Shown in pieces: positions 46,801-58,500 of a stretch of 64,000 bases of DNA. The notes beneath the pieces are model-generated. The model was not told the DNA's origin, did no database searches, and saw only the letters and a program-made list of their open reading frames with translations. The stretch lies in contig NC_058497.1 of the NCBI RefSeq assembly GCF_020382885.2, positions 18,034,330-18,098,329 on the forward strand. Reading direction: 5' to 3'. This DNA is from Scatophagus argus. Its lineage: Eukaryota; Chordata; Actinopteri; Scatophagidae. The translations under genes and the position numbers were made by a program. How positions within the stretch are numbered: position 1 is the stretch's first letter; the number at the start of each line of letters is the position of its first letter.

Positions 46801-46813
46801 CTGATCGTTCCAT
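40844..46813 (-). CDS. BEL/Pao gag-pol polyprotein
   Basis: 1989-residue open frame. Parts in order: N-terminal coiled, charged region; gag-like domain of the DUF1759 type; cysteine/histidine zinc-knuckle region; aspartic protease; reverse transcriptase with a YVDD core; RNase H-like region of the Pao type; integrase zinc-binding region and integrase core; C-terminal DUF5641-type domain. This order (reverse transcriptase before integrase, DUF1759 gag, DUF5641 end) identifies BEL/Pao rather than Gypsy or Copia. Not a host gene. Confidence 0.92.
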   Translation of the reverse strand: MERSEHKRAVKMTEKGTEDHKTRLLNARKGKLAQLTSMTKQLEELMADDANADLVKNKLRVDFGGLQTEFTDINYSLQQYMSEEEFLENQANYFEPKQASMTDFFWRCENWMKDVMKCDEQAKKQECGSERTGSRSVRTKRSSSRRSTIKSTCSIKMKTELLRASLKAQAAAVREKLAIEQEEAELQSEQRRIKAKKEMHEIQTKLAETDAQLEVLQRYEDEQDGVSSCESDAPDDKGAVQSTPLTLPQHDTPALNYSQSQSDAFNQSLPVRPKVNAIDAKKNESEALVLDSLCQAITQQANVTEYLVRNHKASLLPDLTIKTFKGDPLEFKSFIRSIEHGIESRTENDSDRLQFLLQYTSGQPHELVKSCIHMPSSIGYAKAKQMLQEYFGDDYRIAEAYLKEAVDWQTIKPEDGAALQSFALFLTGCSNTMADISYMEDLDNAACIKALANKLPYKLKESWRKYACDLQERTKARVKFKDFVAFVNKQVKYLLHPLYGNIKDNTINTKDSVRQKPKAQEKDMAKSKKVFTTSIALSAENKGKKENECSTDNKTKSVDAHAKPCLHCSGEHHSLAVCRGFKKKPHKEKLEFLRSKGLCFACLKHGHMSSSCTEKAQCQECARSHPTLLHITFKESKEEMSKDKESKDEQAVTNALVQASELCSVTGAGKEDCFLSIVPVQVKAQKGTKIVTTYAFLDPGSSATFATESLMKELKLNGRRTNISLRTMGNESVVNTRIVTGLEISNLEGDQFIELSEVFSQKAIPVTKDNIPRQEDVSRWPHLQEVKLPAVEAGVGLLIGANIPKAMEPLQVVSSVNDGPYAVRTALGWTVNGPLKGGNDGLRTRSPAVTANRISVARLEELWHQQFKLDFPDAGQSEDIEMSKEDHQFMNMVSQSAQLKDGHYSICLPLRNKSLCMPNNRPVAEQRALNLRKRFIKDADYRAEYVAFMEDLVKKGYAVPVNSAECEPPEGRTWYLPHHGVRHPVKRKLRVVFDCAASFGGISLNQQLLQGPDLTSSLVGVLTRFRQENIAVMADVEAMFYQVAVKEEDTNLLRFLWWPEGNHEEKLAEFKMKVHIFGATSSPSVATYALQKCAADFEDEFGQEAATTVKKNFYVDDCLKSVVDEDAAVTLCSNLRGMLARGGFRLTKWASNSRKLLNSIPDDERAQTFQDLDLNLDSLPMERALGIQWCAETDQFKIKINIKDRPHTRRGLLSFMSSIFDPLGLIAPVVLPAKKILQDLCRQRYSWDDSLPADVIKEWTKWTSDLQQLEGFGVDRCIKMEAFGAPVFAQLHHFADASEDAYGTTSYLVLRSLAGETQSTLMMAKARVAPLKSPTIPRMELTAASVAVKMDKLLKKELELELHDSVYWTDSTVVLKYLNSESSRFKTFVANRVSAILQHSQASQWRYVNTNLNPADLVSRGQSVKAFLECESWLSGPDFLHCEEDQWPKNPDPGMIHVDDPEVKKVQSHAVQVQDFKDPLDQLMLYYSSWTKLKRAVAWYLKLKDLLKELKANKRKEPSLSSKERLDRFKKKFQGTRLTCEDFTKAETEIVRYTQKKGFQEDLEMLNERQRVKKCSSLRKLNPVVQDGLMRVGGRLSRAAMPDDCKQQVILPKDSHVTRLILRHIHDVTAHAGRNHMLAQLRQRFWIPGANGAIRRMLSKCISCKKLHGTAGKQLMADLPTCRVLPDDPPFTRVGVDYFGPFLVKRGRGHVKRYGVIFTCLAVRAVHLEVASSLDTDACLNAIRRFIARRGQVREMYSDNGTNFRAAESEMRKMISEWNTNKIERHLQQKGVQWHFNPPTGSHHGGTWERLIRSVRKILNATVKEQVMDEESLHTLLCEAEAIINSRPITRASSDINDLEALTPNHLLLLKVKPELPPGVFSKDDQYTNRRWKQVQYLSDIFWKRWCREYLMQLQERQRWITLERNFCVGDVVLIVDDTSPRNSWPLGRITEVFPDRRGIVRQVKVKTRTNELLRPVTKLCLLQESETD

Positions 46814-47090
46814 GATAGTTTAAATCTTTCACGTTTACATCCGTTTGCAAACTGTTTAATAATTAGCTTTCCGTTGCATTCCACTTTGACATTCGGCAGA
46901 TAGACGTCCTTTTGAATCCTAACTGACAACACGGCCAATCCGTAGCAGCCTTTTAACTTACAGTCGTCGTCTTCTTTCGAATGACAAACCTCCAAATCCG
47001 TGCAGGGTTCTTCTGTTATCGTTGTCCTTAATCATCCAGTCCGGTTTTGGCATCCAGTAGTCCGTGTAGAGCGAGTTTTTTGACTGAAAA

Positions 47091-47582
47091 TGTAGGTTCT
47101 TATCGTCCTTATTGAAGTTTTAGCTTGACGCTCGTCTGACTCCCTTGCATCAACAGGCTCCAAAAAATAAATCCACGAATCCACTTCTTGATTTTAACTG
47201 TTTACTTGAAAACTTAAAGCAACATTACAAAACATAAAATATGTCCACAAAATTAAGACTTGCAGGCGTTAAGATAGAAAACGAGAGCGAAAGCAAGAGC
47301 GAGAACGAGGTCAAAAAACTATTTCACTCCAATCTTCCTTTTCTAGTCCAACTGACCCCGCTCCCATGGCAACCAAGGTCACATTCACCCCACTGGTGGT
47401 TCCCCTAAATGTCAAAATAAAAGCGCTCTCTTACCAATATACATCACTGAAATGCACATATGTAAATAGTATTTACATCTTTTTCCAATCATGAAATTAC
47501 AAATTATATTTCTTATTTATAAATTTGTATCTTTTACATGAAAACTATTTTAACTAAAATAAACTGCATTTAGGCTCCTACA
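47091..47582 (-). repeat. 5' LTR of BEL/Pao element
   Basis: 492 bp, matching 40166-40657; would carry the element's own promoter. Confidence 0.93.
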
Positions 47583-47587
47583 ATATG

Positions 47588-48910
47588 TCTTATATAGAGC
47601 AGTGACGCACTGATTTTATGGCAACTAATAAACATTAAAATGACATGTAGACTATATGTTTTACTCCAGCACTGACACAAGAATGAGACTTTTCAATCTC
47701 TTCATGGAAAACAGGCAGCCCTTTCAGACTGCACTGACAGTGAAAAGGTAAAGGCTGCACAACCACGCAAGCTCCTCCCTACACCCACCTGTCTCCCCTC
47801 ACAGCAATAGGTGACTACCATTGAAGTATTATACTTACACCAGTTCTTACACCAGTCCCATAAAACACACTACAGTGCACTTACCTACAAGAAAAATTAT
47901 GTATAAGACAATGTACTGCAATAGCACTACCATATTGAAAATACTGTATAAAATCCAGAAATAGATATATTTCTACTATGTATTTGGTTCATTATCGGAC
48001 AGAAGTTTCAATCTAATTATTATAAAATGGTGTCCTGTCCAAGTGTCTCACTTTCTCTTTATTTTGACTGCTCTGTGTAAAAAAGGTTGCCTATATATAC
48101 ACTGTTAACACAAAGACTTTTGTTGCCTCATTATGAAGAGGTGGCAATGATTTTAATTTTTAGACTACATAATGTATTGTTTTGTACAGTACAAAGATTG
48201 GGAAAAGTTACTGTGTATTATTATTAGTTCAAATACTGAAAATAACAGCAGCAAATGAGGAAGATTTTGCAAGGCTGCACAAGTCAAGAGGACAACTGCA
48301 GATGTAAAACTGCAAGTCGATCAAGGGCCAAACCTCGAAGAGACAGGGAATGAGGCATCAGTCACTAAATGGTATGATACTGCCACCTCGTGGTCATAAT
48401 TCAGTGCATGCACTTCAAGCAAAATGATGTCCAGTCGTGAGCCTGTACAATCACCGTGCCATTTCTACATTCAAGTGATTTCTGTAAAATAGTCATTCTG
48501 AAACACAATTTCTTTTTACCAGATGTTTTGCTTATTTTAACTATATATAAAGCCAAAACATTGTGTCACTGAACCACTGTGAATATGTAACATCTTTATT
48601 ACATTAAAATGCATGTGTACAGTATAATAACATACCATGGCACACAAGCTAACTAACTTGTCATCAATAGACACTCACATCTGAACATAAACTAATATAC
48701 ATGGAACAAGTTAATAATCTTTTTTGAGAGGAAATCAATTTAAATTTGTATTTTTCTTTAATGTTAGATGAATAATGTTTGCCTTTTAAGAATGTCTAAG
48801 AAAAGCAGAATGTTGATCGTAACTATGTGTGGCTACAAAACATTTGGTAACTTCATACAGCTAAATACATAAAGAATTAACATTATTTAGATGAAGTGAT
48901 TTGATAAAAC
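47588..48910. other. Spacer between retrotransposon and repeat
   Basis: AT-rich sequence continuing the pre-insertion locus. A CTCF-like GCCACCTCGTGG (one mismatch) lies at 48382-48393. No gene recognised. Confidence 0.4.
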
Positions 48911-49253
48911 ACATCCATCCATCCATTCATTTTCTATACCGCTCATCCGTCAGGGTCATGTGGGGGGCTGGAGCCTATCCCAGCTGACTAAGGGCGAGAG
49001 GCGGGGCTCATCCTGGGCTGGTCGCCAGTCAATCACAGGGCTGACACACAAAGACAGATAACCACACACTCTCACACACCAATTAACCTAATGTGCATGT
49101 TTTTGGGATTGTGGGAGGAAGCCGGAGTACCCGGAGAAAACCCACGCAGGCACAGGGAAAACATGCAAACTCCACACAGAAGGGCCAAGACCGGGATTCA
49201 AACCTGGAACCCTCTTGCTATGAGGCGACAGTACTAACCACTGTGCCACCCAG
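48911..49253 (-). repeat. Fish SINE-like/LINE-tail repeat (CCATCCAT type)
   Basis: Begins ACATCCATCCATCCATTC, then TTTTCTATACCGCTCATCC, GGAGCCTATCCCAGCTGAC, TGTGGGAGGAAGCCGGAGTA, AACATGCAAACTCCACACAG and ends ACCACTGTGCCACC. This is one of the most frequent interspersed repeats in teleosts, recognised from general knowledge. The CCATCCAT end is the 3' terminus, so the orientation is -. The frame at 49088-49354 is part of the repeat. Confidence 0.9.
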
Positions 49254-49364
49254 TAAAACACATACTCAGAAAAATATATATGACAGCAGACTGTGGCAAG
49301 TTGGGAGGGTGGCACCAGAAAAATGTGATTAAAAGCAATTATGCTGATATTCAAGCCAGAAAAA

Positions 49365-52300
49365 CTATCTGTCCATCAAGTATTTCTTGGTGTTTCTGTC
49401 TGGCCTCAAAAGAATGATGAAACATTTGGGGGCAAAAATGCAGAGCAGTAAACCATAGCTGGAAGCCAGGATAGCAAAGATTTCCACAGCGACAACATAC
49501 TTCCCAGGAGAGCTAACGTAAGCAGGAACAAAGGCCACCCAGACAGCACAGAATATCAACATGCTGAAGGTGATCAGTTTGGCCTCATTGAAGTTGTCTG
49601 GGAGTTTCCGAGCAAGAAAGGCCAAGAGGAGGCAGGTGCAGGCCAGCAGGCCAATGTAGCCCAGAACCAGAGAGAAGCCCACCACAGAGGCCATGGCACA
49701 CTCCAGAGTGACCTTTGACCCTTGGAAACCCAGATCACGTTGGGGCACCGGGGGACTGAGGGACAACCATGTGGCACAGATGATGACCTGAATGAAAAGT
49801 GAACACATTTTACTCAGATTTTTAAAATCAAATGTACATGGACATATATATATATACACACACATGGACATGGACACACATATATATACACATACATATA
49901 GTTATCATTTAAGCAATAAAACAGTAAAATAGTATTGATACCTGTATGCAAGTAAAGAAGCAGACACTTCCTCTCTGTTGGCCCGGACCAAACCACTTAA
50001 TAAAAGCTCCTGCACCAGGCCGAGCTGAGCGGAAAACAGCAAGAACTACGAGGGTTTTGACCAGGAGGCAGGAAACACAAAGTACAAAGCTGATCCCAAA
50101 AGCTGCCTGCTGGAACCGACAGGACCAGACTGATGGACGACCAATGAACACCAGTGAGCACAGGAAGCACAGCTTCAACGACAGAAGAAGCAGGAAGCTC
50201 AGATCTGAATTGTTGGCTCGAACCTTGAGGTGAATCAGATTAACAGATACAAATGTGGCCATTTTAACAATACAGTATTTCCTCCTAAACACAGTTGTGT
50301 AAGAAAGAAATGTCAAACACAAACAATAACATCCCTGCTATGTTGTATGTTGCTTCAGGTTCTTACCATAGGTGTCTGACGATAGTAAAGAAACACCACA
50401 AACACAGCTGTTGTCACAGCAGCACCAGACACAGCTGCTGTAGTCAGAGTGATGCCCAAAGTTTCATTAAAAGAAAGGAAATCCAGCTGACGAGGGACAC
50501 AGGCAGTTTGTTCAGCATTGGACCAGAACTCAGGGGGACAACGTTCACAGTGAAGAGAACCTGAGACAGGTGAAAGGGAGGAGAGAGGGAAGGGAAATTA
50601 AATATAAAGGGGAAAATGAAGGTTGCAAATATGATTTTCTGTTGTCTTATCATTTGTTTCCCTCACCAGTTTTATTACTAATCTCCCCTTCAGCACATGG
50701 GATACAGTCAAAGCAGCAGAGAGGTTCTCCTTTCCTGCTGGCCTTTCGAGTACCAGGAGGACAGCTCTCACTGCACACTGAAACAGGCACCTGAACAAGA
50801 GACAGTTCTTATTTTCAATGACACTATCTCATGAATCATATAATAACAGCAACATGCTGATCTGACTACCTGATTGGATCCTGTGCTCCACTCAATAGCC
50901 GACTCATTGAGGTGAAGGTCAAACCCGTCCACATGACCAATCAAAACAAGTTGAAGTGACCCATCAGTCTTCTTCTGCCAGTTCACCAGGTCATACTTTG
51001 CTGGAATATCAGCTCCTTGGAAATGAAACGTTTCCCCTTGTGGTGTGGTGACGTTCACTTTGTTCAAGTGCTGCAACAGCTGAAAGCATCAAATGCTCAG
51101 TAAATATTTACATGAATAATGCAATTTAATATGAACTCAATTAAAACTTTCAGAACTATAACTCTCATGTTTGAGGTGAAACTCTGATTACATCTTTGGG
51201 TCTGATGTGTCTGGGAGAGGAACAAGTGAAGCTGTTGTTTTCAGGATTTCTGTCTCCATCAGGGCAGGAGAGAAGGCTGTGAAGGGCGTGGGCTGCAGCA
51301 TAAACAGCAAGGTAGACATTATATGCCACCCTGAGCTGAGAGGTGTCAGTAAAGGGATGCTGCAACCCCTGAAGGGACTCTGTCCCACTGCAGGGTGGAA
51401 GAGAAGTTTTTGTTGGCAACCCCTTGCCAGGAGAAGAAGTAGAAATATTTAACTGAGAGTCAGACTTTCTGCTGAGGGTTGAAGAAAAATATGAAGATAA
51501 ATATGATGTGCGTGCTTGATTAGCTCCCAGTCTACATCCAAACTCCTTTGCCCAGAGGTCTCGTAAAAATTCATCATCCGGATGATGAACTGGGTCCAAA
51601 CCTCTGAGATACTTTTCAAATCCAGGTATTTTTGAGCTTTGAATGGCCACACCAAGAACACCACTTGCCACTTTTGAGATTGCAAGATCTTGGAGAAGAT
51701 CATCACTGGTGCTCCAAGCCTCACTGGCCAGAAACTGTCTGTCAGTCACCTGCAGCAAGAGAATACTGAACTATCTTAGAACAAAGCAAAGAAAATTTTG
51801 CTTTTAAAAAATGTCTTTGAAATGAACTTTTAAGTAAATGCAAATGTCAGTGTCAGCTGCTCACATTTATCTTGGCCAGTTCCAGAAATACTTTCTTTAC
51901 ATCTGTATACCAGCAAAAGATCAGAATCACCCTCGCAGTAGAAGCTTGAATTGTGAGTGCTGTACGTCTGGCATCACTGTCAATAGTTTCTCTGTGGACA
52001 GTCTCTATGAATTCCAGACAAACACCTTTCTCCTTAATCTCTTCCCGAAATACCTGAAATATGGTATCAAATATGTTCATCCAGATATATTGGTTATATT
52101 ATACATGAAGGAGACACATGAGAGACTTTTCAAGCAAGCCAGTCATGACAACTTAATAATAAAAACAAACACCTGTATTGCCAGTTGACCATAATCATTG
52201 TTTTCAACCACTGCTCCTGTCCAAGTCCAGCTGAACCGTATGGCCAGTTGTGCCATGGCCCGAGCCTGGTAAATATCACTGGGAATTGTTCTGAAGAAGT

Positions 52301-53640
52301 TGGGAAACTTTGTCCTGTCACTAAGACTGGGGGAGCTGGCCAAGTAGCTGATCTAAGGGAAACACACAGAAATATTGCTTTGACACGGATTTATCAAAAC
52401 GGTGCAATTTTATTTTTGATTACAATAATTAAAAATCTTATCAGCCTCTTGATGTAGATTGAACAAACAAAACATTAACCAGACATTTATTTCCAGAGAC
52501 AGTGAAACTCACAACTGGCACAGAGAGAGGCCCCAAGATCCTGGACTGCATTATGGCTGTTGTAGATGAAGCAGCAGCAATGAGCAAAGGAACAGCCTGA
52601 TCACCTGCTGACAGCATTGGGCAGTCGTTGATACAATAATTACACAGGTTATTGTTTTCAATAACTGCATTATGGGCTTATACCAAGTCATACCTGCTGT
52701 CTCTCCAGGTTGTTGATTAGCTGCAGAACGAAGCATAGAAGCTGTTGAGTTGCAGCTGTTTGTGTCTCCTCCGACCAGTGACAGTGCAGCTTGCAGAGCC
52801 CAGGGGTATCGGGAACAGCTATCGAGTATACGGTAGCCCAGCTTCACTCCTGGTAGCAGGGTGCTGTTACGATTGATTTCCTCCACCGCAAACACCATAG
52901 CATGTGTATATTTTAATGGCTCTACATCTAAGCTGAGATCACAGGAGAAGAAAGAACTCGTGAAAAACAGAAATTACAATATCAGTCAGTGAAAGATAAA
53001 AATAACCATCCAGGAAATGGATAAACAACAAATATCAAAACATATAATACAGATTAAAATATGTTACAACAAAATCTGCTAAAATAATAATACTGTCATC
53101 AAGTTGTGCTGAAATATAAATTTAGATATGTTTATTAATATTTAATTTGTCAATTAACAATGGGCCTCTTCTGAAATATTGAGTACTGCATGCATGGACA
53201 TGACTTTCTTACTCGAGTACTTATACTACATTTTGTAGTTAAATTATATTTTAAGAAAAACATATAAGGATGTCCAAAGACGCAAACAACTAAATAAATA
53301 AATAATACAAACAATATGCTGTCACTGTATGAACAACATAATCACCAACAGATATTTAACAACGACACAATGTGATAAAGTTTTACCCAGTGCAAGATTC
53401 ATAATGTGGCTGCTCCATAAAACTCTGCTCTACTGCTGAAGGTATGTAGTACAGATTAAAAAGTCCACCAATAATCACATCACCATCCTGAGAGAGATTC
53501 TTGTCGCTTGCTGCTCCCCACCGAGAGCACAGTATCGCCTGAGCCACCTCTATCCCCATCTGTCTACCCGCTACACTGAGAAACAGCAGTGGGAGGGCTG
53601 AGGAGGGCCACCGAGTGAGGAGCCAGATGAACCAAGACAT
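49365..53640 (-). CDS. V2R/OlfC olfactory receptor gene G, complete
   Basis: OlfC-family class C GPCR, second subfamily. Eleven exons (5' to 3'): 53640-53387, 52932-52694, 52604-52513, 52352-52173, 52053-51865, 51749-51192, 51079-50870, 50790-50667, 50560-50367, 50223-49942, 49787-49365; 2745 nt, 914 residues. An in-frame ATG at 53661 would add MSRTAAS; I chose MSWFIWL because the same upstream codon is GTG in E and F. Motifs: [61 protein letters not shown], tail [13 protein letters not shown]. Exon 6 is 96 nt longer than in E and F because of a Ser/Thr/Asn-rich loop before [11 protein letters not shown], corresponding to a flexible loop of the calcium-sensing receptor. Intact. Confidence 0.92.
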
Positions 53641-53661
53641 AGATGCAGCTGTTCTGGACAT

Positions 53662-55513
53662 TTAACAAATATAACTTTTATCCTAACATCACAATATGCA
53701 AGTTCAATGAAGTTCAGTAAATTCAGCATGTATAAAAAACATTTCACATCAGACCAATTTCATCAAACCTGAAAATAAATTGCAGGTGAGGTTCTTCAAA
53801 GACCACATTCATAACAGTTGCTGTCATCAAAGATAAGTAAATTAATGTCAGCCAAATGTAACATCATAGCATCATCTCAGCTACCTGCAAAAAGAAATGA
53901 CACTATAAACAGCTACATTTCACTTGGTTTTAAAGCTCTTATTGCAACTCAAATGACCAACTCTGTAAATGGTTTCTTGACTCTTTGAACGCACCCTCCT
54001 CCCACTCTGCTCAACTCAAAGTGTTGACGTTAGCCTTTATAATAGGAGTGAAATGTTTTGCAAGGAAGTAAAACTGATGTCACAAGCAGCACTCAAGAAA
54101 AAATTATTCCTCTCTGGAGTGATGGCAGAAAAATACACAAATTCTAACAGGAGACTAACGCGTATAAAATAAGCACTCTCATACACTTTCACCATCTGAT
54201 TATGTTACACAACTCAATGTATTAAACAATCTAAAAAAAAATTCTCAGTTTCTGTAACTTTAAAGAATCATACCAGAACAATGATCTTTGTGGGTACAGG
54301 TTCCAACAGGGTGTATGAATCACTTGAATATTAAATACATGAGTAACATACTGTGATGATCTTACTATGGTGGACAAGCTATAAAAGTATAGTTCATAAG
54401 AAAGGGCAAAAACAAAAAACCCTAGATCCTTAGACTAAATAGAGGAAAATTCCCTTGTGGCCCTCTGGTTCCTGTACACACTTGTTTCATCACAACATAT
54501 CTTTTGCAGAAATTCTGTTTTTTGTGCCAGCATATTTTCCGTAAGCACTCAAATAGTTTAATTATCACAGAACCATGTGGATAAAGTCATTATCTTTTAC
54601 AAAAATCAACCAGTATAATTATGTACTGATTACTTAAAGTCCATACAAAATTTGATTGCAAAATTCTTGCGAATCAGTAGACGAACACCTCGGCTGGAGA
54701 ATCAGAACATAATCAGTTCCATAATAAATGTGAAGTGACATCTCAGCAGAAGCCTCTACTGGGCACACATATGCATATATTCTTCACATGTCATGGCAAA
54801 TCCTCTTCACCAAACTCAATGATGTGTTTCTTTCTCCTAATCCATTCAAGAGGGCAGAAGGGAATGTAGGAGGAAGGATTTTTGATGTGCCCTTCGGTAA
54901 GGATCCATCCTACATACAGAAAGTTGATTATCTTTTGTTTTCCTCTTCTTCCCTTGTGGGTGAATCAGGCCCTTTAAGTTGTTTAGGCTTAAGTGACCAC
55001 AAACAACATCATCTGACAACGCAAGTGAAAGTACAGACACCCAATAATCCACTTAATTACATGATATGTCACAGGTATAACACTATCTATGTGCATAGCA
55101 TCAAGTAGGTAATGTGGCCTAAAGGTCTGAGATATGGTTTATTGCACACTATGAACAAGAAGGACACAAAATAAATTGGTAACATTTTCGGTGAGAAGCA
55201 TTTAATGTAAATGTGCATTATTTTAATGGTGCTTGGACACGTTCATATTTACACTGAATGATGTTGAAGAACAGCAGAAGCACTGTATCAGTTACCAGTG
55301 AAAGCCACAAGTGTGCCTGCAAGACGTTTTTTAATTTCACATAACTAAGGACATTACAAATAAACTTTCTTGAATGAAAAAAATTGGCATAACACATTTT
55401 CATAAACACATGTATGATAAGAGACGAGTGTGAGCTGGGAAGGACAGGGCAAACTGAGGAGCTACCTAACAAATGAGACAACAAGTCATGGTAATCACAT
55501 TAAAACTGAAAAT
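53662..55513. other. Spacer between genes G and H
   Basis: Upstream part holds the gene G promoter region; the rest holds the 3' flank of gene H. The short + frame at 54788-55108 has no recognised similarity. A weak CTCF-like match (two mismatches) is at 54460-54471. Confidence 0.4.
53925..54152 (-). promoter_or_regulatory. Conserved upstream block of gene G
   Basis: About 228 bp nearly identical to the block before gene H (59798-60021), while the sequence beyond diverges. On the - strand it has TTATAAAG at 54042-54035 (TATA-like, about 395 bp before the ATG), a TGACATCA CRE-like site (TGATGTCA on + near 54077) and a TGACGT half site near 54025. Promoter role is inference from conservation and motifs. 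Confidence 0.5.
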
Positions 55514-58500
55514 CTATCTTTCCATCAAATATTTCTTGGTGTTTCTGTCTGGCCTGAAAAGAATTATGAAACATTTAGGGACAAAAATGCAGAGCAGTAA
55601 ACCATAGCTGGAAGCCAGGATAGCAAAGATTTCCACAGCAACAACATACTTCCCAGGAGAGCTAACGTAAGCAGGAACAAAGGCCACCCAGACAGCACAG
55701 AATATCAACATGCTGAAGGTGATCAGTTTGGCCTCATTGAAGTTGTCTGGGAGTTTCCGAGCAAGAAAGGCCAAGAGGAGGCAGGTGCAGGCCAGCAGGC
55801 CAATGTAGCCCAGAACCAGAGAGAAGCCCACCACAGAGGCCATGGCACACTCCAGAGTGACCTTTGACCCTTGGAAACCCAGATCACGTCGAGGCACCGG
55901 AGGACTGAGGGACAACCATGTGGCACAGATGATTACCTGAATGAAAAGTGAACACATTTTACTCCTATTTTGAAAATCAAATGTACATGGACATGTATGA
56001 CAGACATACCTGTATGCAGGTAAAGAGGCAGACACTTCCTCTCTGTTGGCCCGGACCAAACCACTTAATAAAAGCTCCTGCGCCAGGCTGAGCTGAGCGG
56101 AAAACAGCAAGAACTACAAGGGTTTTGACCAGGAGGCAGGAAACACAAAGTACAAAGCTGATCCCAAAAGCTGCCTGCTGGAACCGACAGGACCAGACTG
56201 ATGGACGACCAATGAACACCAGTGAGCACAGGAAGCACAGCTTCAACGACAGAAGAAGCAGGAAGCTCAGATCTGAATTGTTGGCTCGAACCTTGAGGTG
56301 AATCAGATTAACAGATACAAATGTGGCCATTTTAATAATACAGTATTTCCTCCTAAACACAGTTGTGTAAGAAAAAAATGTCAAACACAAACAATAACAT
56401 CCCTGCTATGTTGTATGTTGCTTCAGGTTCTTACCATAGGTGTCTGACGATAGTAAAGAAACACCACAAACACAGCTGTTGTCACAGCAGCACCAGACAC
56501 AGCTGCTGTAGTCAGAGTGATGCCCAAAGTTTCATTAAAAGAAAGGAAATCCAGCTGACGAGGGACACAGGCAGTTTGTTCAGCATTGGACCAGAACTCA
56601 AGGGGACAACGCTCACAGTGAAGAGAACCTGAGACAGGTGAAAGGGAGGAGAGAGGGAAGGGAAATTAAAGGGGAAAATGAAGGTTGCAAACATGATTTT
56701 CTGTTGTCTTATCATTTGTTTCCCTCACCAGTTTTATTACTAATCTCCCCTTCAGCACATGGGATACAGTCAAAGCAGCAGAGAGGTTCTCCTTTCCTGC
56801 TGGCCTTTCGAGTACCAGGAGGACAGCTCTCACTGCACACTGAAACAGGCACCTGAACAAGAGACAGTTCATATTTTCAATGGCACTATCTCATGAATCA
56901 TATAATAACAGCAACATGCTGATCTGACTACCTGATTGGTTCCTGTGCTCCACTCAATAGCCGACTCATTGAGGTGGAGGTCAAACTCGTCCACACGGCC
57001 AATCAAAACAAGTTTAAGTGACCCATCAGTCTTCTTCTGCCAGTTCACCAGGTCATACTTTGCTGGAATGTCAGCTCCTTGGAAATGAAACGTTTCCCCT
57101 TGTGGTGTGGTGACGTTCACTTTGCTCAAGTGCTGCAACAGCTGAAAGCATCAAATGCTCAGTAAATGTTTATATGAATAATGCAATTTAATATGAACTC
57201 AATTAAAACTTTCAGAACTATAACTCTGATGTTTGAGGTGAAACTCTGATTACATCTTTGGGTCTGATGTTTTTGGGAGAGGAACAAGTGAAGCTGTTGT
57301 TTCCAGGAGGCCTGTCTCCATCAGGGCAGGAGAGAAGGCTGTGAAGGGCGTGGGCTGCAGCATAAACAGCAAGGTACACATTATACGCCACCCTCAGCTG
57401 AGAGGTGTCAGTAAAGGGATGCTGCAACCCCTGAAGGGACTCTGTCCCACTGCAGGGTGGTAGAGAAGTTTTCAGAGGCAACCCCTCAGAAATGTTTGAC
57501 AGATGGTCAGACTTTGTGTTGAGTGGTGAGGAGAAATATGAAAAGAAAGGTGCTGACTGTTTAGCCTCAGGACTGCATCCAAACACATTTTGCCAAAATT
57601 CTCGTAAGAATTCATCATCAGGACGATAAATTGGGTTCAAACTTCTGAGATACTTTTCAAATCCAGGTATTGTTGAACTTCGAATGGCCACACCAAGAAC
57701 ACCACTTGCCACTTTAGAGATTGCAACATCTTGGAGGAGATCATCACTGGTGCTCCAAGCCTCGCTGGCCAGAAACTGTCGATTAGTAACCTACAGTAAA
57801 ATAATGGTAGATGCTGTCAAAGACAATTAAAAGAACATACATTTTTCTTACAAAATATATGTCATTGTTTAATGATGAACCCTCTCGTCTACATAAATTT
57901 CCATGTCAGTTGCTCACATTTATCTTGGCCAGCTCCAGAAACATTATCTTAACATCTGCATACCAGGAAAAGATGAGAATCACCCTTGTGGTTGAACCTT
58001 GAATTGTGAGTGCCACACGCCTGGAATCACTCTCAGTGTTTTCTCTGCGAACAGCCTCTACAAAATCTAAACAAATCCCTTTACCCTGAATTTCTTCTTG
58101 AAATACCTGAAATATGGAGGTCAAGTTCAGATATGGTCATAACAGTTATATATGATGGACGGATATAAGAGACTTTTTAAAATTTGATAACACATTGTAC
58201 AGTAAAACAATAAAATCACAGACCTGTATTGCCAATTGACCATAAACATTATCTACTATCACTGCTCCCATCCATGTCCAGTGGAAGCGTATAGCCAGTT
58301 GTGCCATGGCCCGAGCCTGGTAAATATCACTGGGAATTGTTCTGAAGAAGTTGGGAAACTTTGTCCTGTCACTAAGACCGGGGGAGCTAGCCAAGTAGCT
58401 GATCTGAGGGAAACACACAGAAATATTGTTTCTTTTGCAGCATGTTAAAGTGTTTTAAAGGTAGATTGTACACAAAAAACAAGAAAAATAAACACTTAAT

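Larger units (their letters stand above)
40166..47582 (-). mobile_element. BEL/Pao LTR retrotransposon, looks whole and young
   Basis: 7417 bp element in - orientation inserted between genes F and G. Ends are 492-bp direct LTRs (40166-40657 and 47091-47582), starting TGTAGG and ending CTACA on the + strand, that look identical by eye. The flanking 5-bp repeat ATATG (40161-40165 and 47583-47587) is the target duplication, and 5 bp is usual for BEL/Pao. One long open frame fills the interior. Identical LTRs imply a recent insertion. I did not recognise a primer-binding site with confidence; a purine-rich tract lies next to the 3' LTR. Confidence 0.93.

Noticed and set aside
49088-49354. 88-aa frame near gene G
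   Set aside because: Entirely inside the CCATCCAT-type fish repeat.
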